Positions 1 through 8,340 of a DNA stretch of 64,000 bases are shown here, one piece after another. The stretch's first letter is position 1, and each line of letters starts with the position of its first letter. This DNA comes from Micromonospora peucetia (GTDB taxonomy: Bacteria > Actinomycetota > Actinomycetes > Mycobacteriales > Micromonosporaceae): positions 6,014,001 through 6,078,000 of the forward strand of contig NZ_FMIC01000002.1 of NCBI RefSeq assembly GCF_900091625.1. The letters are read 5' to 3'. The position numbers and the translations under genes are program-made. Under the pieces are notes generated by a model. The model saw nothing but the letters and a program-made list of their open reading frames with translations, ran no database searches and was not told the DNA's origin.

Positions 1-127
1 CCGCGCCGGGGCCGCCGAGCCGCTCGACCAGGTCGATGACGAAGCCGACCAGTCCGTCCTCGGGCGGCGCGGCCTTTTCGGGGGCGGCGGAGCCGGAGGC
101 GAGCAGGGCGTGCGCGGTACGAATCAT
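1..127 (-). CDS. N-terminus of a DedA-like membrane protein (partial)
   Basis: The gene starts with ATG at 127 on the minus strand and runs off the left edge, so only about 42 residues are visible. They end in a stretch reading IDLVERLGGPGAG. DedA/SNARE-associated membrane proteins often begin with a short cytosolic segment followed by a helix of this kind, just before the conserved Glu/Pro-rich motif, which would lie outside the window. If so, the product would be a polytopic inner-membrane protein, possibly a phospholipid scramblase or flippase. The family call rests on this short stretch only and is tentative; the reading frame itself is likely real. Confidence 0.4.
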   Translation of the reverse strand, partial: MIRTAHALLASGSAAPEKAAPPEDGLVGFVIDLVERLGGPGA

Positions 128-560
128 GGCCTACACGCTACGAACCGATTCTGGGAGCCCGCCAGCGGGCCGGCCCTCCGTCGCGCCGGAAGGCCCGCAC
201 CGGGCGGGGTGAGGAAATCCTCAGGGGACCGCCAGTGGCTTGACCTGTGCCGGTGCGTCGAGCGGTACGTACAGCTCGTGGCCGTTCTCCACTGAGCTGG
301 CCCGGCGCGACGAGGGCACCCTGATGACGGTGCCCGGCTTCGTCCGGCTCATCGACCCGGCGCTGCCGGGCGACAGATACGGGGTCAGGCTGTTTCCGGA
401 GGGTCAGGCCGGGTCGTGTCTCGCGACGAGGACGGCATACGACGCTCATCACCGTGCGAACGCCTGCGCCTCGGCGAACCGTCGCGGTGCCGACTAGAGT
501 GTCCCTGTGAGCCCGCCCCACGGTCTCCAACGCGATGGCCTCCACGCGGGCGGCGGCGCG
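128..560. other. Intergenic region with no convincing gene
   Basis: This divergent region lies between the DedA-like start and the MOSC gene. A minus-strand frame from ATG at 352 to a stop at 221 (43 codons, ending in PLAVP) has GC-rich third positions, but it lacks a clear ribosome binding site and resembles no family I know. I saw no strong hairpin or promoter. Confidence 0.3.
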
Positions 561-1388
561 ATGACCGGCCGGCTGGCCCAGCTGTGGCGTTACCCGGTGA
601 AGTCGATGCTCGGTGAGCGGCTATCCGCCGCCGGCGTCGGTCCGGCGGGCGTGGCGGGCGACCGGCGGCTGGCCCTGCGGCATCGAGACACCGGGCGGGT
701 GGCCAGTGCCAAGCACCCCAGGCTCTGGCGTGACCTGCTCATGTTCCGCGCGGCCGGCGCCGCACCCGATCCGGTACGGATCACGCTGCCCGACGGGCGG
801 GCCCTGTCCAGCGTGGACCCCGACGTCGACGACGTGCTCTCCCGGGTGCTCGACGTCCCGGTGACGCTGATCGACCGGCCGCCCGCCGGGGCGGTCCTGG
901 ACCGGGCCGACCCGGACGCGGTGCTTGCCGCCGGCATCGCCGCCGACGTGCCGGTCGACGCCAACCCGCTCGGGGCGGCGGCGCCGGGCACCTTCTTCGA
1001 CTTCGCCCCGGTGCACCTGGTCACCACGGCCACCCTGGCCCGGGTCGCCGCGGAGCTTCCGGGCGGCACCGTCGACGTGGCCCGCTACCGACCCAACCTC
1101 GTGCTCGACGTCGACGCGGACGGCTTCGCCGAGAACGACTGGGTCGGCCGCGAGCTGCGGGTCGGCGCGGAACTGGTGCTGCGGGTGCTCGCCCCGACCC
1201 CGCGCTGCGCGGTGCCGACCCTGGCACACGGGTCGCTCCCCCGCCAGACCGGGGCGCTGCGCGTTGCGGCCCGACTCAACCGGGTCGCCCCGCTGCCGGA
1301 GCTCGGCCCGCAGCCGTGCGTGGGCGCGTACGCGCAGGTGGTGCGAGGCGGTCGGGTGGCGCAGGGGGCTGTGGTCGAGGTCGGCTGA
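561..1388 (+). CDS. MOSC domain-containing protein
   Basis: This is a 275-residue protein of the MOSC (molybdenum cofactor sulfurase C-terminal) family. It begins LWRYPVKSMLGE, the typical N-terminal beta-barrel motif, and carries the conserved cysteine in a PRCAVPT segment near residue 215. Family members bind molybdenum cofactor and deliver sulfur or handle oxygenated substrates; no specific substrate can be read here. I chose ATG at 561 because the family motif follows directly; an in-frame GTG at 507 would add 18 unconserved residues. It converges with the kinase gene, whose stop is 8 bp away, and no terminator is visible between them. Confidence 0.85.
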   Translation: MTGRLAQLWRYPVKSMLGERLSAAGVGPAGVAGDRRLALRHRDTGRVASAKHPRLWRDLLMFRAAGAAPDPVRITLPDGRALSSVDPDVDDVLSRVLDVPVTLIDRPPAGAVLDRADPDAVLAAGIAADVPVDANPLGAAAPGTFFDFAPVHLVTTATLARVAAELPGGTVDVARYRPNLVLDVDADGFAENDWVGRELRVGAELVLRVLAPTPRCAVPTLAHGSLPRQTGALRVAARLNRVAPLPELGPQPCVGAYAQVVRGGRVAQGAVVEVG

Positions 1389-1395
1389 GCGCCGC

Positions 1396-2973
1396 TCAGT
1401 CGTCGTCGCCCTCGTCGTCGCCCCGCGCCGCAGTCTCGACCCGGTCCAGCAGGGCATCGAGTCGGGCTGCCGTGTCGGGCGGGATCTTCCCCTCCTCGGC
1501 CTCCTCGGCGAGGCGTTCCCGCAGCTGCTCGACCCGCTTGGCCCGGTCCTTCTGCTTGCCCCGGCTCAGGTCGACGAGCTTGTCCCGCAGCCCCTCGACC
1601 GTCTTGGGGTCGATCTCGCCGCGGGCCTGCGCCCAGGCGAGCACGGCGGTGAACTCGGCGGCGAGCTGCCGCAGGTCGACCGGGCCGGGCCGGGCGGTCA
1701 CCGACGGCGGGGCGGAGGTCGGCGGCGGTGGCGTCGGCTTGGCCGAGGTCGGGTCCGCGGCCGGCATGCCGGTGGCCGGGGCCGCCGCCGGCGGCGGACT
1801 TCCGCCGTCGCTGAGGACGAGCGCCCCGACGAGTCCGACGAGCAGCGCGACGCCCACGGCGACGAGCGCGGTGACGGGCCTGTTCCGCGACGCCCACGGG
1901 CCGCCGGCGCCCCGTCCGGACGGCCGCCCCTCACCGTTCGGGGCGGGACGGCCGGTGCGGCCGGCCTCGGGGTGCTGCCCGCCCACCTGCGCCGGGTACG
2001 GCACCCCGGCACGGCCGATACCGGCGGGCCTGGGATCCGGTGACGGCAGCGAGCGGTCGATGAGGGTCGGCGGGTGCGCCGGCGGGGCTGCCGCGCCGGC
2101 GGAAAGGGTCGGCAGGATGGCTGTGGGCGGGTCAGCCTGCGCCCCGGTGGCGAACCGGGCGGAGAGCTGGGCCGCGCTCGGGCGGTGCGCTGGATCGGTG
2201 GCGAGGCAGGCCAGGGTCAGCTCGGCGATGTCGGCCGGCAGCCCGGGGACCCGCGGCGGCGGCACCGGCGGGTGCCCGGCGTGCACCTCCAGTGCGTCCT
2301 GCCAGGTCTGTACGGGCAGCGGGGCCTGGCCGGTAAGAGTGCGGTAGAGCAGCGCCCCGAGGGCGTAGACGTCGCTGGCCGGGTTCGGCGGCCCGGACCG
2401 CATCCGCTCCGGGGCGAAGTAGGCGGGAGTGCCCATCAGCAGCTCACCGGTCTGCCCGGCGCGCGGGTGGTGCGGTCCGGCGAGCGCGGCGATGCCGAAG
2501 TCGAGCACCTTGGCGCCGGTCTCGGTGAGCATGACGTTGCCGGGTTTGACGTCGCGGTGCACCACGCCGATGCGGTGGGCGGCGGCGAGCGCGGCGGCGA
2601 TCTGACCGGCCATCCGCACCGCCTCCGGCCAGGGCATCGGTCCGGCGGCGAGCCGGTCGGCGAGGTTACGCCCCTGCACCAGCTCCATCACCAGGTACGG
2701 CACGACCACGCCGCCGTCCAGGGTCGCCTCGGCGTAGTCGTACACCTGGGTGACGTGCGGGTGGGTGAGCCGCGCGGCGGCGCGGGCCTCGCGTTGGATG
2801 GTGGCCCGCAGTTGCGGGTCGGTGGCGAACTCCCGGGTGAGTGCCTTGACTGCGACGGGGCGGTGCAGCACCTCGTCGTCGGCGCGCCACACCTCGGACA
2901 TTCCGCCGAGGCCGATGCGCTCGCGCAGGACGTAACGGTCGTGCAACCGCAGGGTGGGCGAGAACGGCGACAT
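1396..2973 (-). CDS. Membrane-anchored serine/threonine protein kinase
   Basis: This 525-residue PknB-type kinase has a glycine loop GLGGMSEVW (21-29), catalytic Lys43 in VAVKAL, the catalytic loop HRDVKPGN near residue 138, and DFG. These span residues 14 to about 270. A Pro/Ala-rich juxtamembrane linker leads to one transmembrane helix near 366-387 and a charged external tail of about 135 residues, likely helical, with no PASTA repeats. The architecture suggests a receptor kinase with an extracytoplasmic sensor. The start is ATG at 2973. The gene is monocistronic as far as I can see, and its substrates are unknown. Confidence 0.93.
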   Translation of the reverse strand: MSPFSPTLRLHDRYVLRERIGLGGMSEVWRADDEVLHRPVAVKALTREFATDPQLRATIQREARAAARLTHPHVTQVYDYAEATLDGGVVVPYLVMELVQGRNLADRLAAGPMPWPEAVRMAGQIAAALAAAHRIGVVHRDVKPGNVMLTETGAKVLDFGIAALAGPHHPRAGQTGELLMGTPAYFAPERMRSGPPNPASDVYALGALLYRTLTGQAPLPVQTWQDALEVHAGHPPVPPPRVPGLPADIAELTLACLATDPAHRPSAAQLSARFATGAQADPPTAILPTLSAGAAAPPAHPPTLIDRSLPSPDPRPAGIGRAGVPYPAQVGGQHPEAGRTGRPAPNGEGRPSGRGAGGPWASRNRPVTALVAVGVALLVGLVGALVLSDGGSPPPAAAPATGMPAADPTSAKPTPPPPTSAPPSVTARPGPVDLRQLAAEFTAVLAWAQARGEIDPKTVEGLRDKLVDLSRGKQKDRAKRVEQLRERLAEEAEEGKIPPDTAARLDALLDRVETAARGDDEGDDD

Positions 2974-3028
2974 AGTCGTTCAGTCTGCCCTGCCGGTTGG
3001 GACGGCCACCAGTGCGGTGACCGATCGT

Positions 3029-3066
3029 GTGCCGGTCGTCGGGGGCGGGGCCGCGACGACCGGCAC
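3029..3066 (-). terminator. Intrinsic-type hairpin after the LacI/small-gene unit
   Basis: Perfect 13-bp arms (3029-3041 and 3054-3066, GTGCCGGTCGTCG and its complement) flank a 12-nt loop, 9 bp beyond the stop of the small gene at 3076. No U-tract follows, as is usual in high-GC actinobacteria. It may work bidirectionally. Confidence 0.6.
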
Positions 3067-3075
3067 GCGCGGCGG

Positions 3076-3279
3076 TCAGGAGCAGCGCGGCACGGCGGCG
3101 ACCGGCGGCGGCTGGATCCGGTCGGCGAGCCGGCGCAGGACGCCGGCGGCGGCCAGCCGGGTAGGGGCGAGACGCGCGGTGCGGGGCCGCTCCGGGCGGA
3201 CCGGGGCGTCCGGCCGGGCGGAGTTGACGTGGCGGGTCACCGCGTCGATGGCGAGGACGAAGCCGGTGGGCTGTTCCAT
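3076..3279 (-). CDS. Small protein translationally coupled to the LacI regulator
   Basis: This 67-residue basic protein contains FVLAIDAVTRHVNSARPDA near the start and LRRLADRIQPPP near the end. Its ATG at 3279 lies 2 bp after the LacI stop codon, with GGGAG of the LacI 3' end serving as ribosome binding site, so the two are probably translated together. Codon use is strongly GC-biased like its neighbours. I see no signal peptide, membrane helix or known domain. Function is unknown; the coupling hints that it modulates or shares a job with the regulator. Confidence 0.6.
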   Translation of the reverse strand: MEQPTGFVLAIDAVTRHVNSARPDAPVRPERPRTARLAPTRLAAAGVLRRLADRIQPPPVAAVPRCS

Positions 3280-3281
3280 GG

Positions 3282-4337
3282 TCAGCTCCCTGGGACGGGT
3301 CCGGTGGAGGACCGGACGACGAGTGCGGTGGGCAGCAGGACGTGGCCGGCCGCCGGATCGGCGGGCGGGTCGAGCAGGAGTCGGGCGGCGATGCGCCCCT
3401 TCTCCTCGGCGGGTTGCCGCACGGTGGTGAGGCCCGCGGTGGCGGCCTCGGCGATGTCGTCGAAGCCGGTGACCGAGATCGGCGGCCCGCCGGCCTCGGC
3501 GAGCGCGTCGAGGACGCCGAGTGCGAGCACGTCGGCGCAGGCCAGCACCGCCGTGGGCGGTTCGAGGGCGGCGAGCACGGCGGCGACGGCGGCGGCTCCG
3601 GCCGACCGGCTGTTGCCGGTGGCGGCGAGCACGGTCAGCTCGGGCCACGCGACGCCGACCTCGGCGAAGGCGTCGGCGAACCCAGCGAGCCGCGCCCGGG
3701 TGGTGGGATGGGCGACGTCGGCAACGTCGGCGAGACGCAGTTCGCCCGGGGCCGCGCCGGGCCGGACGGCGTCGCCGAGCAGGGCGACGCGCCGGTGCCC
3801 AAGCCCCGCCACGTGCGCGGCGACGGCTCGGGCAGCGGCCCGCTCGTCAATGCCGACGTAGCGGTCGTCGGGGCCGGCGTCGTCGCGGGGGGCGGTGGTG
3901 ACGACTGGCAGACCGCGCTCGCGGAGCACGTCGACGACCCAGCCTTCGTCGCCCACGCAGTAGACGCAGAAGCCGTCGACGGCGGCGTTCTCCACCGCCC
4001 GCCGCGCGGCCGCCTCGGCGGTCGGCAGCGGCACGAGCAGCAGGCTGGTGCCGTGCCGCTCTGCCGCTTCGGAGACGCCGGCCAGGAAGCGGACCGCGAA
4101 GGGGTCGGTGAAGGCGTACGACAGCTGCGACTCGAAGAGCACCCCGATGGCGCCGACGTAGCCACGCCGCAGCGACCGAGCGGTGGGGTTGGGGCCGGGA
4201 TAGCCGAGCTGCCGCGCGGCGTCCAGGATCCGCTGGCGCAGCGCGGCGGAGAGCTGGTCGGGCCGACTGTAGGCGTTGGAGACGGTGCTGCGGGACACGC
4301 CGACGGCGTCCGCGACGGCTTGCAGGGTCGGCTTCAC
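3282..4337 (-). CDS. LacI family transcriptional regulator
   Basis: This 351-residue regulator has an N-terminal LacI helix-turn-helix (residues 1 to about 58, with VADAVGVSRSTVSNAYSRP), then a hinge and a periplasmic-binding-protein-like sugar sensor domain that includes SVTGFDDIAEAAT near residue 285. The GTG start at 4337 is preceded by GAGGAGG. The promoter region carries a perfect inverted repeat overlapping the ribosome binding site (separate entry), so the protein probably represses itself. No sugar genes are adjacent, so the ligand is unknown; the targets are presumably elsewhere and share the TGTATCGATACA-like operator. Confidence 0.92.
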   Translation of the reverse strand: MKPTLQAVADAVGVSRSTVSNAYSRPDQLSAALRQRILDAARQLGYPGPNPTARSLRRGYVGAIGVLFESQLSYAFTDPFAVRFLAGVSEAAERHGTSLLLVPLPTAEAAARRAVENAAVDGFCVYCVGDEGWVVDVLRERGLPVVTTAPRDDAGPDDRYVGIDERAAARAVAAHVAGLGHRRVALLGDAVRPGAAPGELRLADVADVAHPTTRARLAGFADAFAEVGVAWPELTVLAATGNSRSAGAAAVAAVLAALEPPTAVLACADVLALGVLDALAEAGGPPISVTGFDDIAEAATAGLTTVRQPAEEKGRIAARLLLDPPADPAAGHVLLPTALVVRSSTGPVPGS

Positions 4338-4345
4338 CGCGCCTC

Positions 4346-4378
4346 CTCTGTATCGATTCAGACTGGATCGATACAGAG
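4346..4378 (-). promoter_or_regulatory. Inverted-repeat operator of the LacI regulator
   Basis: Perfect 12-bp arms, CTCTGTATCGAT (4346-4357) and ATCGATACAGAG (4367-4378), are separated by 9 bp. Inside lie two near-palindromes, TGTATCGATTCA (4349-4360) and TGGATCGATACA (4364-4375), each one mismatch from TGTATCGATACA with the central CpG typical of LacI operators. The element touches the ribosome binding site of the regulator gene, which supports autoregulation. Confidence 0.7.
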
Positions 4379-4430
4379 ACTAGGTGGCGGGGGCCGCCGT
4401 CGTCAACGCGGTACGCCGGACGAAACGAAT

Positions 4431-4461
4431 CCACCCCGCCCGGTCAGGCCGGACGGGGTGG
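4431..4461 (-). terminator. Hairpin terminator after the DUF574 methyltransferase
   Basis: Arms 4431-4443 and 4449-4461 pair over 13 bp with one mismatch around a 5-nt loop. The hairpin lies 14 bp downstream of the methyltransferase stop and upstream of the LacI promoter, separating the two units. Confidence 0.6.
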
Positions 4462-4475
4462 TCGGAGGCAGACGG

Positions 4476-5324
4476 TCAGGGCTTGCGGGCCACCGCCCCG
4501 TACATGCTGACCTCGGCTGCCGCCGGGCGGGGCTGCGGGGCATCCCCGGCGCGCCACTCGGCGACCGAGGTGATGCCGGGCTCCACCAGTTCCAGCCCGT
4601 CGAAGAAGCGGGTGAACTCCGCCCGGGTGCGCAGGTTGATCAGGCCGTGCGGGCTGCCGCCCCGGGCCGCGGCCTTCGCCTCCTCGGCGATGTGCGCGGG
4701 CAGATGGTCATGGGTGGCGTGCGAGGCTGCCAGGTAGCTGCCCGGCGGCAGCGCGTCGAGCAGCCGGGTGACCACGGTGTACGGGTCGTCGTCGTCACCG
4801 ACGAAGTGCAGGATCGCGACCAGCATCAGCGCGACCGGTCGGGAGAGGTCGATGGTGCGCAGCAGGTCGGGGTGGTGCAGGATCTTCTCCGGGTCGCGCA
4901 GGTCGGCGTCGATGTAGGCGGTGGCGCCCTCGGGCGAGCTGGTCAGCAGCGCCCGGGCGTGCGAGAGCACGATCGGATCGTTGTCGACGTAGACCACCCG
5001 CGACTCCGGGGCGATCGCCTGGGCGACCTCGTGGGTGTTGTCGGCGGTCGGGATGCCGGTGCCGATGTCGAGAAACTGGCGGATGCCCGCCTCCCCGGCG
5101 AGGTGGCGCACGGCCCGCTGGAGGAAGCGGCGGTTCTCCAGGGCGGCGGTGCGGATGGTCGGGAAGGACGCCGCCACCGCGTCGCCGGAGTCCCGGTCGG
5201 CCTGGAAGTTGTCCTTGCCGCCGAGCCAGTAGTTGTACCGGCGGGCGGGGTGGGCCACCGAGGTGTCGATGCGGTCACTCGGCTTGGTGGGGCCGGGCGT
5301 CGCACCCGGGGCATCGGTGGTCAA
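4476..5324 (-). CDS. SAM-dependent methyltransferase, DUF574 family
   Basis: This 282-residue protein has the actinobacterial DUF574 (Methyltransf_19) signature: SVAHPARRYNYWLGGKDNF near the N-terminus, a SAM-binding FLDIGTGIPT, then VVYVDNDPIV. The family is typical of actinomycetes and its substrates are unknown. I favour the TTG start at 5324, which follows GGAGG and gives the usual family N-terminus. A GTG at 5435 overlaps the upstream HTH stop (GTGA) but would add 37 residues that do not look conserved. It is the third gene of a DUF397-HTH-methyltransferase set read in the same direction. Confidence 0.88.
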   Translation of the reverse strand: MTTDAPGATPGPTKPSDRIDTSVAHPARRYNYWLGGKDNFQADRDSGDAVAASFPTIRTAALENRRFLQRAVRHLAGEAGIRQFLDIGTGIPTADNTHEVAQAIAPESRVVYVDNDPIVLSHARALLTSSPEGATAYIDADLRDPEKILHHPDLLRTIDLSRPVALMLVAILHFVGDDDDPYTVVTRLLDALPPGSYLAASHATHDHLPAHIAEEAKAAARGGSPHGLINLRTRAEFTRFFDGLELVEPGITSVAEWRAGDAPQPRPAAAEVSMYGAVARKP

Positions 5325-5431
5325 GGCAGCCTCCACGACTCTGCGCCACCCGCGACCGGGGGCGTCCGTCCACTGTCGCCGGTCGGCGACCATCGTAGCC
5401 GCATCGTCACCCGGGCGAGGCCCCACGGCGG

Positions 5432-6319
5432 TCACCCCGGGTAGAGGTCGTCCAGGATCCCGCCGAGGATCTCCGGCGTGCGCTCCGGCGGCTCGGCCTC
5501 CACACAGAGCCGCTCCATCGCCACCGCGTAGTAGTCGAGGTCGTCGCGCTTGTCGAGGTAGATCGCGCTGGTGAGCTGTTCGATGTAGACGATGTCCGGC
5601 AGCTCCTGGTCACCGAAGCGCAGGATGGTGAAGGACCCGCCCGCGGCGGCGTGCCCGCCGGCGGCGAACGGGATGACCTGGAGCCGGATGTTCGGCGCCT
5701 TCGTCGCCTCGACCAACGCCGCCACCTGGTCACGCATCACCCGGGGGCCGCCGATCGGCCGACGCAGCGCGGCCTCGTCCACCACCGCCCAGAGCTGCGG
5801 CGGTCTCTCGCGGTGCAGCAACCGCTGACGTTGCATACGCAGCGCGACCCGACGCTCGATCTCGGCCGGCGCGGCCCGCCCGTGCCCGAGCAGCACCACC
5901 GCCCGGGCGTACTCCCGGGTCTGGAGCAGGCCGGGGACGAACTGGACCTCGTAGCTGCGGATGAGCGCGGCGGCTGCCTCCAGGCCGAGGTACGACTGGA
6001 ACCAGTTCGGCAGCACGTCGCCGTAGCGGTGCCACCAGCCCGGGTTGTTGGCGTCGCGGGCGAGCTTGAGCAGCGCCTCCCGCTCGTCGGCAGCGGTGAC
6101 GCCGTAGAGGGTGAGCAGGTCGGCCACGTCGCGCTCCTTGAAGCCGACCCGACCCAACTCCATCCGGCTGATCTTCGACTCGGAGGCGCGGATCTCCCAG
6201 CCGGCACCCTCCCGGGTCACCCCGCCGGACTCACGCAACCGACGTAGCTGGGCACCGAGCAACATGCGCAGCACGGTCGGGCCGGTCGTCGGACCGCCCT
6301 CGGCGGGACCCATCGTCAC
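5432..6319 (-). CDS. Helix-turn-helix regulator with DUF5753 domain
   Basis: This 295-residue protein has an XRE-type helix-turn-helix in the first 75 residues (LRRLRESGGVTREGAGWEI, then ESKISRMELG) and a DUF5753 region from about residue 100 (FQSYLGLEAAAALIRSYEVQ, then VPGLLQT). Such proteins pair with DUF397 proteins in actinomycetes (WhiJ/AbaA-like loci) and affect development and secondary metabolism. The start is GTG at 6319 with GGAGG 6 nt upstream. The DUF397 gene lies 132 bp upstream on the same strand, which fits the usual pairing. Confidence 0.9.
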   Translation of the reverse strand: MTMGPAEGGPTTGPTVLRMLLGAQLRRLRESGGVTREGAGWEIRASESKISRMELGRVGFKERDVADLLTLYGVTAADEREALLKLARDANNPGWWHRYGDVLPNWFQSYLGLEAAAALIRSYEVQFVPGLLQTREYARAVVLLGHGRAAPAEIERRVALRMQRQRLLHRERPPQLWAVVDEAALRRPIGGPRVMRDQVAALVEATKAPNIRLQVIPFAAGGHAAAGGSFTILRFGDQELPDIVYIEQLTSAIYLDKRDDLDYYAVAMERLCVEAEPPERTPEILGGILDDLYPG

Positions 6320-6451
6320 TGCCGACCTCCACACGCCGGTTCGTGCCGACCGGGCGCCCCCCGCGCGGCCGACGTGTAAGCATGCCATGAACCGTGAGTG
6401 AGGTGAACTCCCTCGGAACGGTCGATCGGGCGCGTCGACGGGGCGGGACTG

Positions 6452-6691
6452 TCAGGCGATCAGGTTGTCGAAGTCGCCGTCGCGGGCGCCGAGCACGAAG
6501 GCGGTGATCTCGTCCGCCGTGTAGATCAGCGCCGGCCCTTCGGGGTGCCGGGAGTTGCGCAGGGCGATGCCGGCGCCACCGGGCAGTTCGGCCAGCTCGA
6601 CGCAGTTGCCGCTGGGGTTGCTCCGGCGACTCTTCTGCCAGTCGAGCGGGGGCAGCTGGGTGGTGGGAACGCCGTTCGGAGGCTGTTGCAT
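6452..6691 (-). CDS. DUF397 domain-containing small protein
   Basis: This 79-residue protein carries the DUF397 core WQKSRRSNPSGNCVELAEL, then IALRNSRHPEGPAL and an FVLGARDGDFDNL tail. DUF397 proteins are small partners of DUF5753 HTH regulators and are thought to modulate them, in a relation like antitoxin and regulator in some loci. The start is ATG at 6691. A divergent 261-bp region separates it from the GGDEF gene and is relatively AT-rich around 6775-6850, so promoters for both probably lie there. Confidence 0.9.
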   Translation of the reverse strand: MQQPPNGVPTTQLPPLDWQKSRRSNPSGNCVELAELPGGAGIALRNSRHPEGPALIYTADEITAFVLGARDGDFDNLIA

Positions 6692-6952
6692 GGGCGTCTT
6701 TCTCTCGCGAGCCCCGCCGCTGCCGGCAGTCGTGCCTGATGAGGGGCGCACGGCATCGACGAGAGGGCTTCCTGCACGTGCATCTGCTATTGCATCTGCA
6801 TCGGACAGCGAGCATGATAACGCACGTGAATGGTACCCATCTGTTCACTCTGAGTTACCCGGACCTGGGCTGCCACCAGGGAAGACAGGCCCGGCACGGG
6901 GCGCGGACGATCGCGCGCGAGGGCCGGAGACATCGTGGTGATGGGAGGTCCC

Positions 6953-7603
6953 GTGCCGGATCCGATGACCATCGCTTCCGGCATCTGTGCCGCCGGGGCA
7001 CTCGTCACCTCCTGGCAGCTACGACGCCGCGCGATCCAGGCCGAGGTCGAGATCAGGCACCTGCAGGCTGAGCTCGACGCCGAGCGGCACGCCGCCAGCC
7101 ATGACCCCCTCACCGGCCTGCCCAACCGCCGCGCCTTCTACCGCCTGGCCGCCACGCTGCTCACCGACGCGGCCGGGCAGCCGCTGATCGCCGTGGTGCT
7201 CGACCTCGACGACTTCAAGCAGATCAACGACCGCTACGGGCACGCCGCCGGCGACCAGGTGCTGGTCAGCGTCGCCCAACGGCTCGCCGCCTTCGCCGGG
7301 GACAACCTGGTCGCCCGGCTCGGCGGCGACGAGTTCGCCGGGCTGCTGGCCACCCCGACGATCGATCGGCGGTGGATCGAGCACGCCACCCGGCGGCTCT
7401 GCGACAGCCTCGCCGCGCCGATCCCGCTGGGCGGGCTCAGCGTCCGGGTGACCGCCTCCGTCGGGCTCGCCCCCGTCACCGGGCCGGGGCAGCTCACCGA
7501 GGCACTCGACCGGGCCGACGCCGCCATGTACCGGGCCAAGAGCCTCGGGGTGGCCCGCCCGCCCCGGCAGCTTGTCGACACCGCCCACCTGGCGGAGTGC
7601 TGA
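6953..7603 (+). CDS. GGDEF domain protein, probable diguanylate cyclase
   Basis: This 216-residue protein has a short hydrophobic N-terminal helix (about residues 5-21), a charged helix likely to form a coiled coil (24-50), and a GGDEF domain from DPLTGLPNRRAF. The catalytic site is intact (GGDEF at 124-128), so it should make cyclic di-GMP from GTP. The position of the inhibitory RxxD site just before it does not read RxxD, so product inhibition through that site is unlikely. The GTG start at 6953 follows GGGAGG. The weak N-terminal helix makes membrane anchoring uncertain. Confidence 0.9.
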   Translation: MPDPMTIASGICAAGALVTSWQLRRRAIQAEVEIRHLQAELDAERHAASHDPLTGLPNRRAFYRLAATLLTDAAGQPLIAVVLDLDDFKQINDRYGHAAGDQVLVSVAQRLAAFAGDNLVARLGGDEFAGLLATPTIDRRWIEHATRRLCDSLAAPIPLGGLSVRVTASVGLAPVTGPGQLTEALDRADAAMYRAKSLGVARPPRQLVDTAHLAEC

Positions 7604-7686
7604 GCCGACACCCTTTCGACGTGTCTCGCGCCGGATGCCGGGTATGCCGACAGGGTCAGCGCCGCACCCGCGAGAGGGGAACCACC

Positions 7687-8337
7687 GTGGCGAACATCCG
7701 GGCCCTGGTCCTGAACTGCACCCTCAAGCGCTCCCCCGCCCCGTCGAGCGCCGAGGTGCTCGGGCGCGAGGTGCTCGACGCCCTCGCCGAACAGGGCGTG
7801 GCGGGCGACCTGGTCCGGGTCGTCGACCACGACGTGCGGTTCGGAGTCTCCACCGACGAGGGTGACGGCGACGGCTGGCCGGCCATCCGGTCCAGGCTGA
7901 TGGCCGCGCAGATCCTCGTCCTCGCCACGCCGATCTGGCTCGGCCAGCCGTCCGCCGTGTGCAAGATGGTCCTCGAACGGCTCGACGCCGAGCTCTCCGA
8001 GACCGACGCCGAGGGCCGGCTGCTCACCTACGGCAAGGTGGCCGGTGTCGCGGTCGTCGGCAACGAGGACGGCGCGCACCACACCATCGGCCAGGTGCAG
8101 CAGGCCCTCAACGAGGTCGGGTTCACCTGCCCCGCGGCGGCAGCCACCTACTGGGTCGGGGAGGCGCTGCACACGGTGGATTACATCGACGTCCGACCCA
8201 AGCCCGACACCACGGGTCGCACCACGAAGGCGTTGGCCCTCAACAGCGCGCACCTGGCCCGGCTGCTGGCCGAGCAGCCGTACCCGCCGCCGGACGCCCG
8301 CGCCGCCGCCGTCGGCCCGAGCCGCGAGCCGACCTGA
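7687..8337 (+). CDS. NADPH-dependent FMN reductase / flavodoxin-like protein
   Basis: This 216-residue protein has a flavodoxin-like fold. It starts with a beta strand and phosphate loop (RALVLNCTLKRSP), then has ILVLATPIWLGQPSAVCKMV typical of NAD(P)H-dependent FMN reductases, and a VAVVGNEDGAHH segment. It probably reduces flavin or a quinone-like compound using NAD(P)H. The GTG start at 7687 is preceded by GAGGGGA. The gene stands alone and converges with the PemK-like gene with 3 bp between the stops. Confidence 0.87.
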   Translation: MANIRALVLNCTLKRSPAPSSAEVLGREVLDALAEQGVAGDLVRVVDHDVRFGVSTDEGDGDGWPAIRSRLMAAQILVLATPIWLGQPSAVCKMVLERLDAELSETDAEGRLLTYGKVAGVAVVGNEDGAHHTIGQVQQALNEVGFTCPAAAATYWVGEALHTVDYIDVRPKPDTTGRTTKALALNSAHLARLLAEQPYPPPDARAAAVGPSREPT

Positions 8338-8340
8338 CCG

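Noticed and set aside
221..352. A 43-codon minus-strand frame ending in PLAVP
   Set aside because: Codon bias is acceptable, but it lacks a ribosome binding site and known homologue, so I only mention it in the intergenic entry.
138..545. A 135-codon minus-strand frame left of the MOSC gene
   Set aside because: It is Arg-rich with no recognisable domain and overlaps the MOSC start; it looks like an antisense frame typical of GC-rich DNA.
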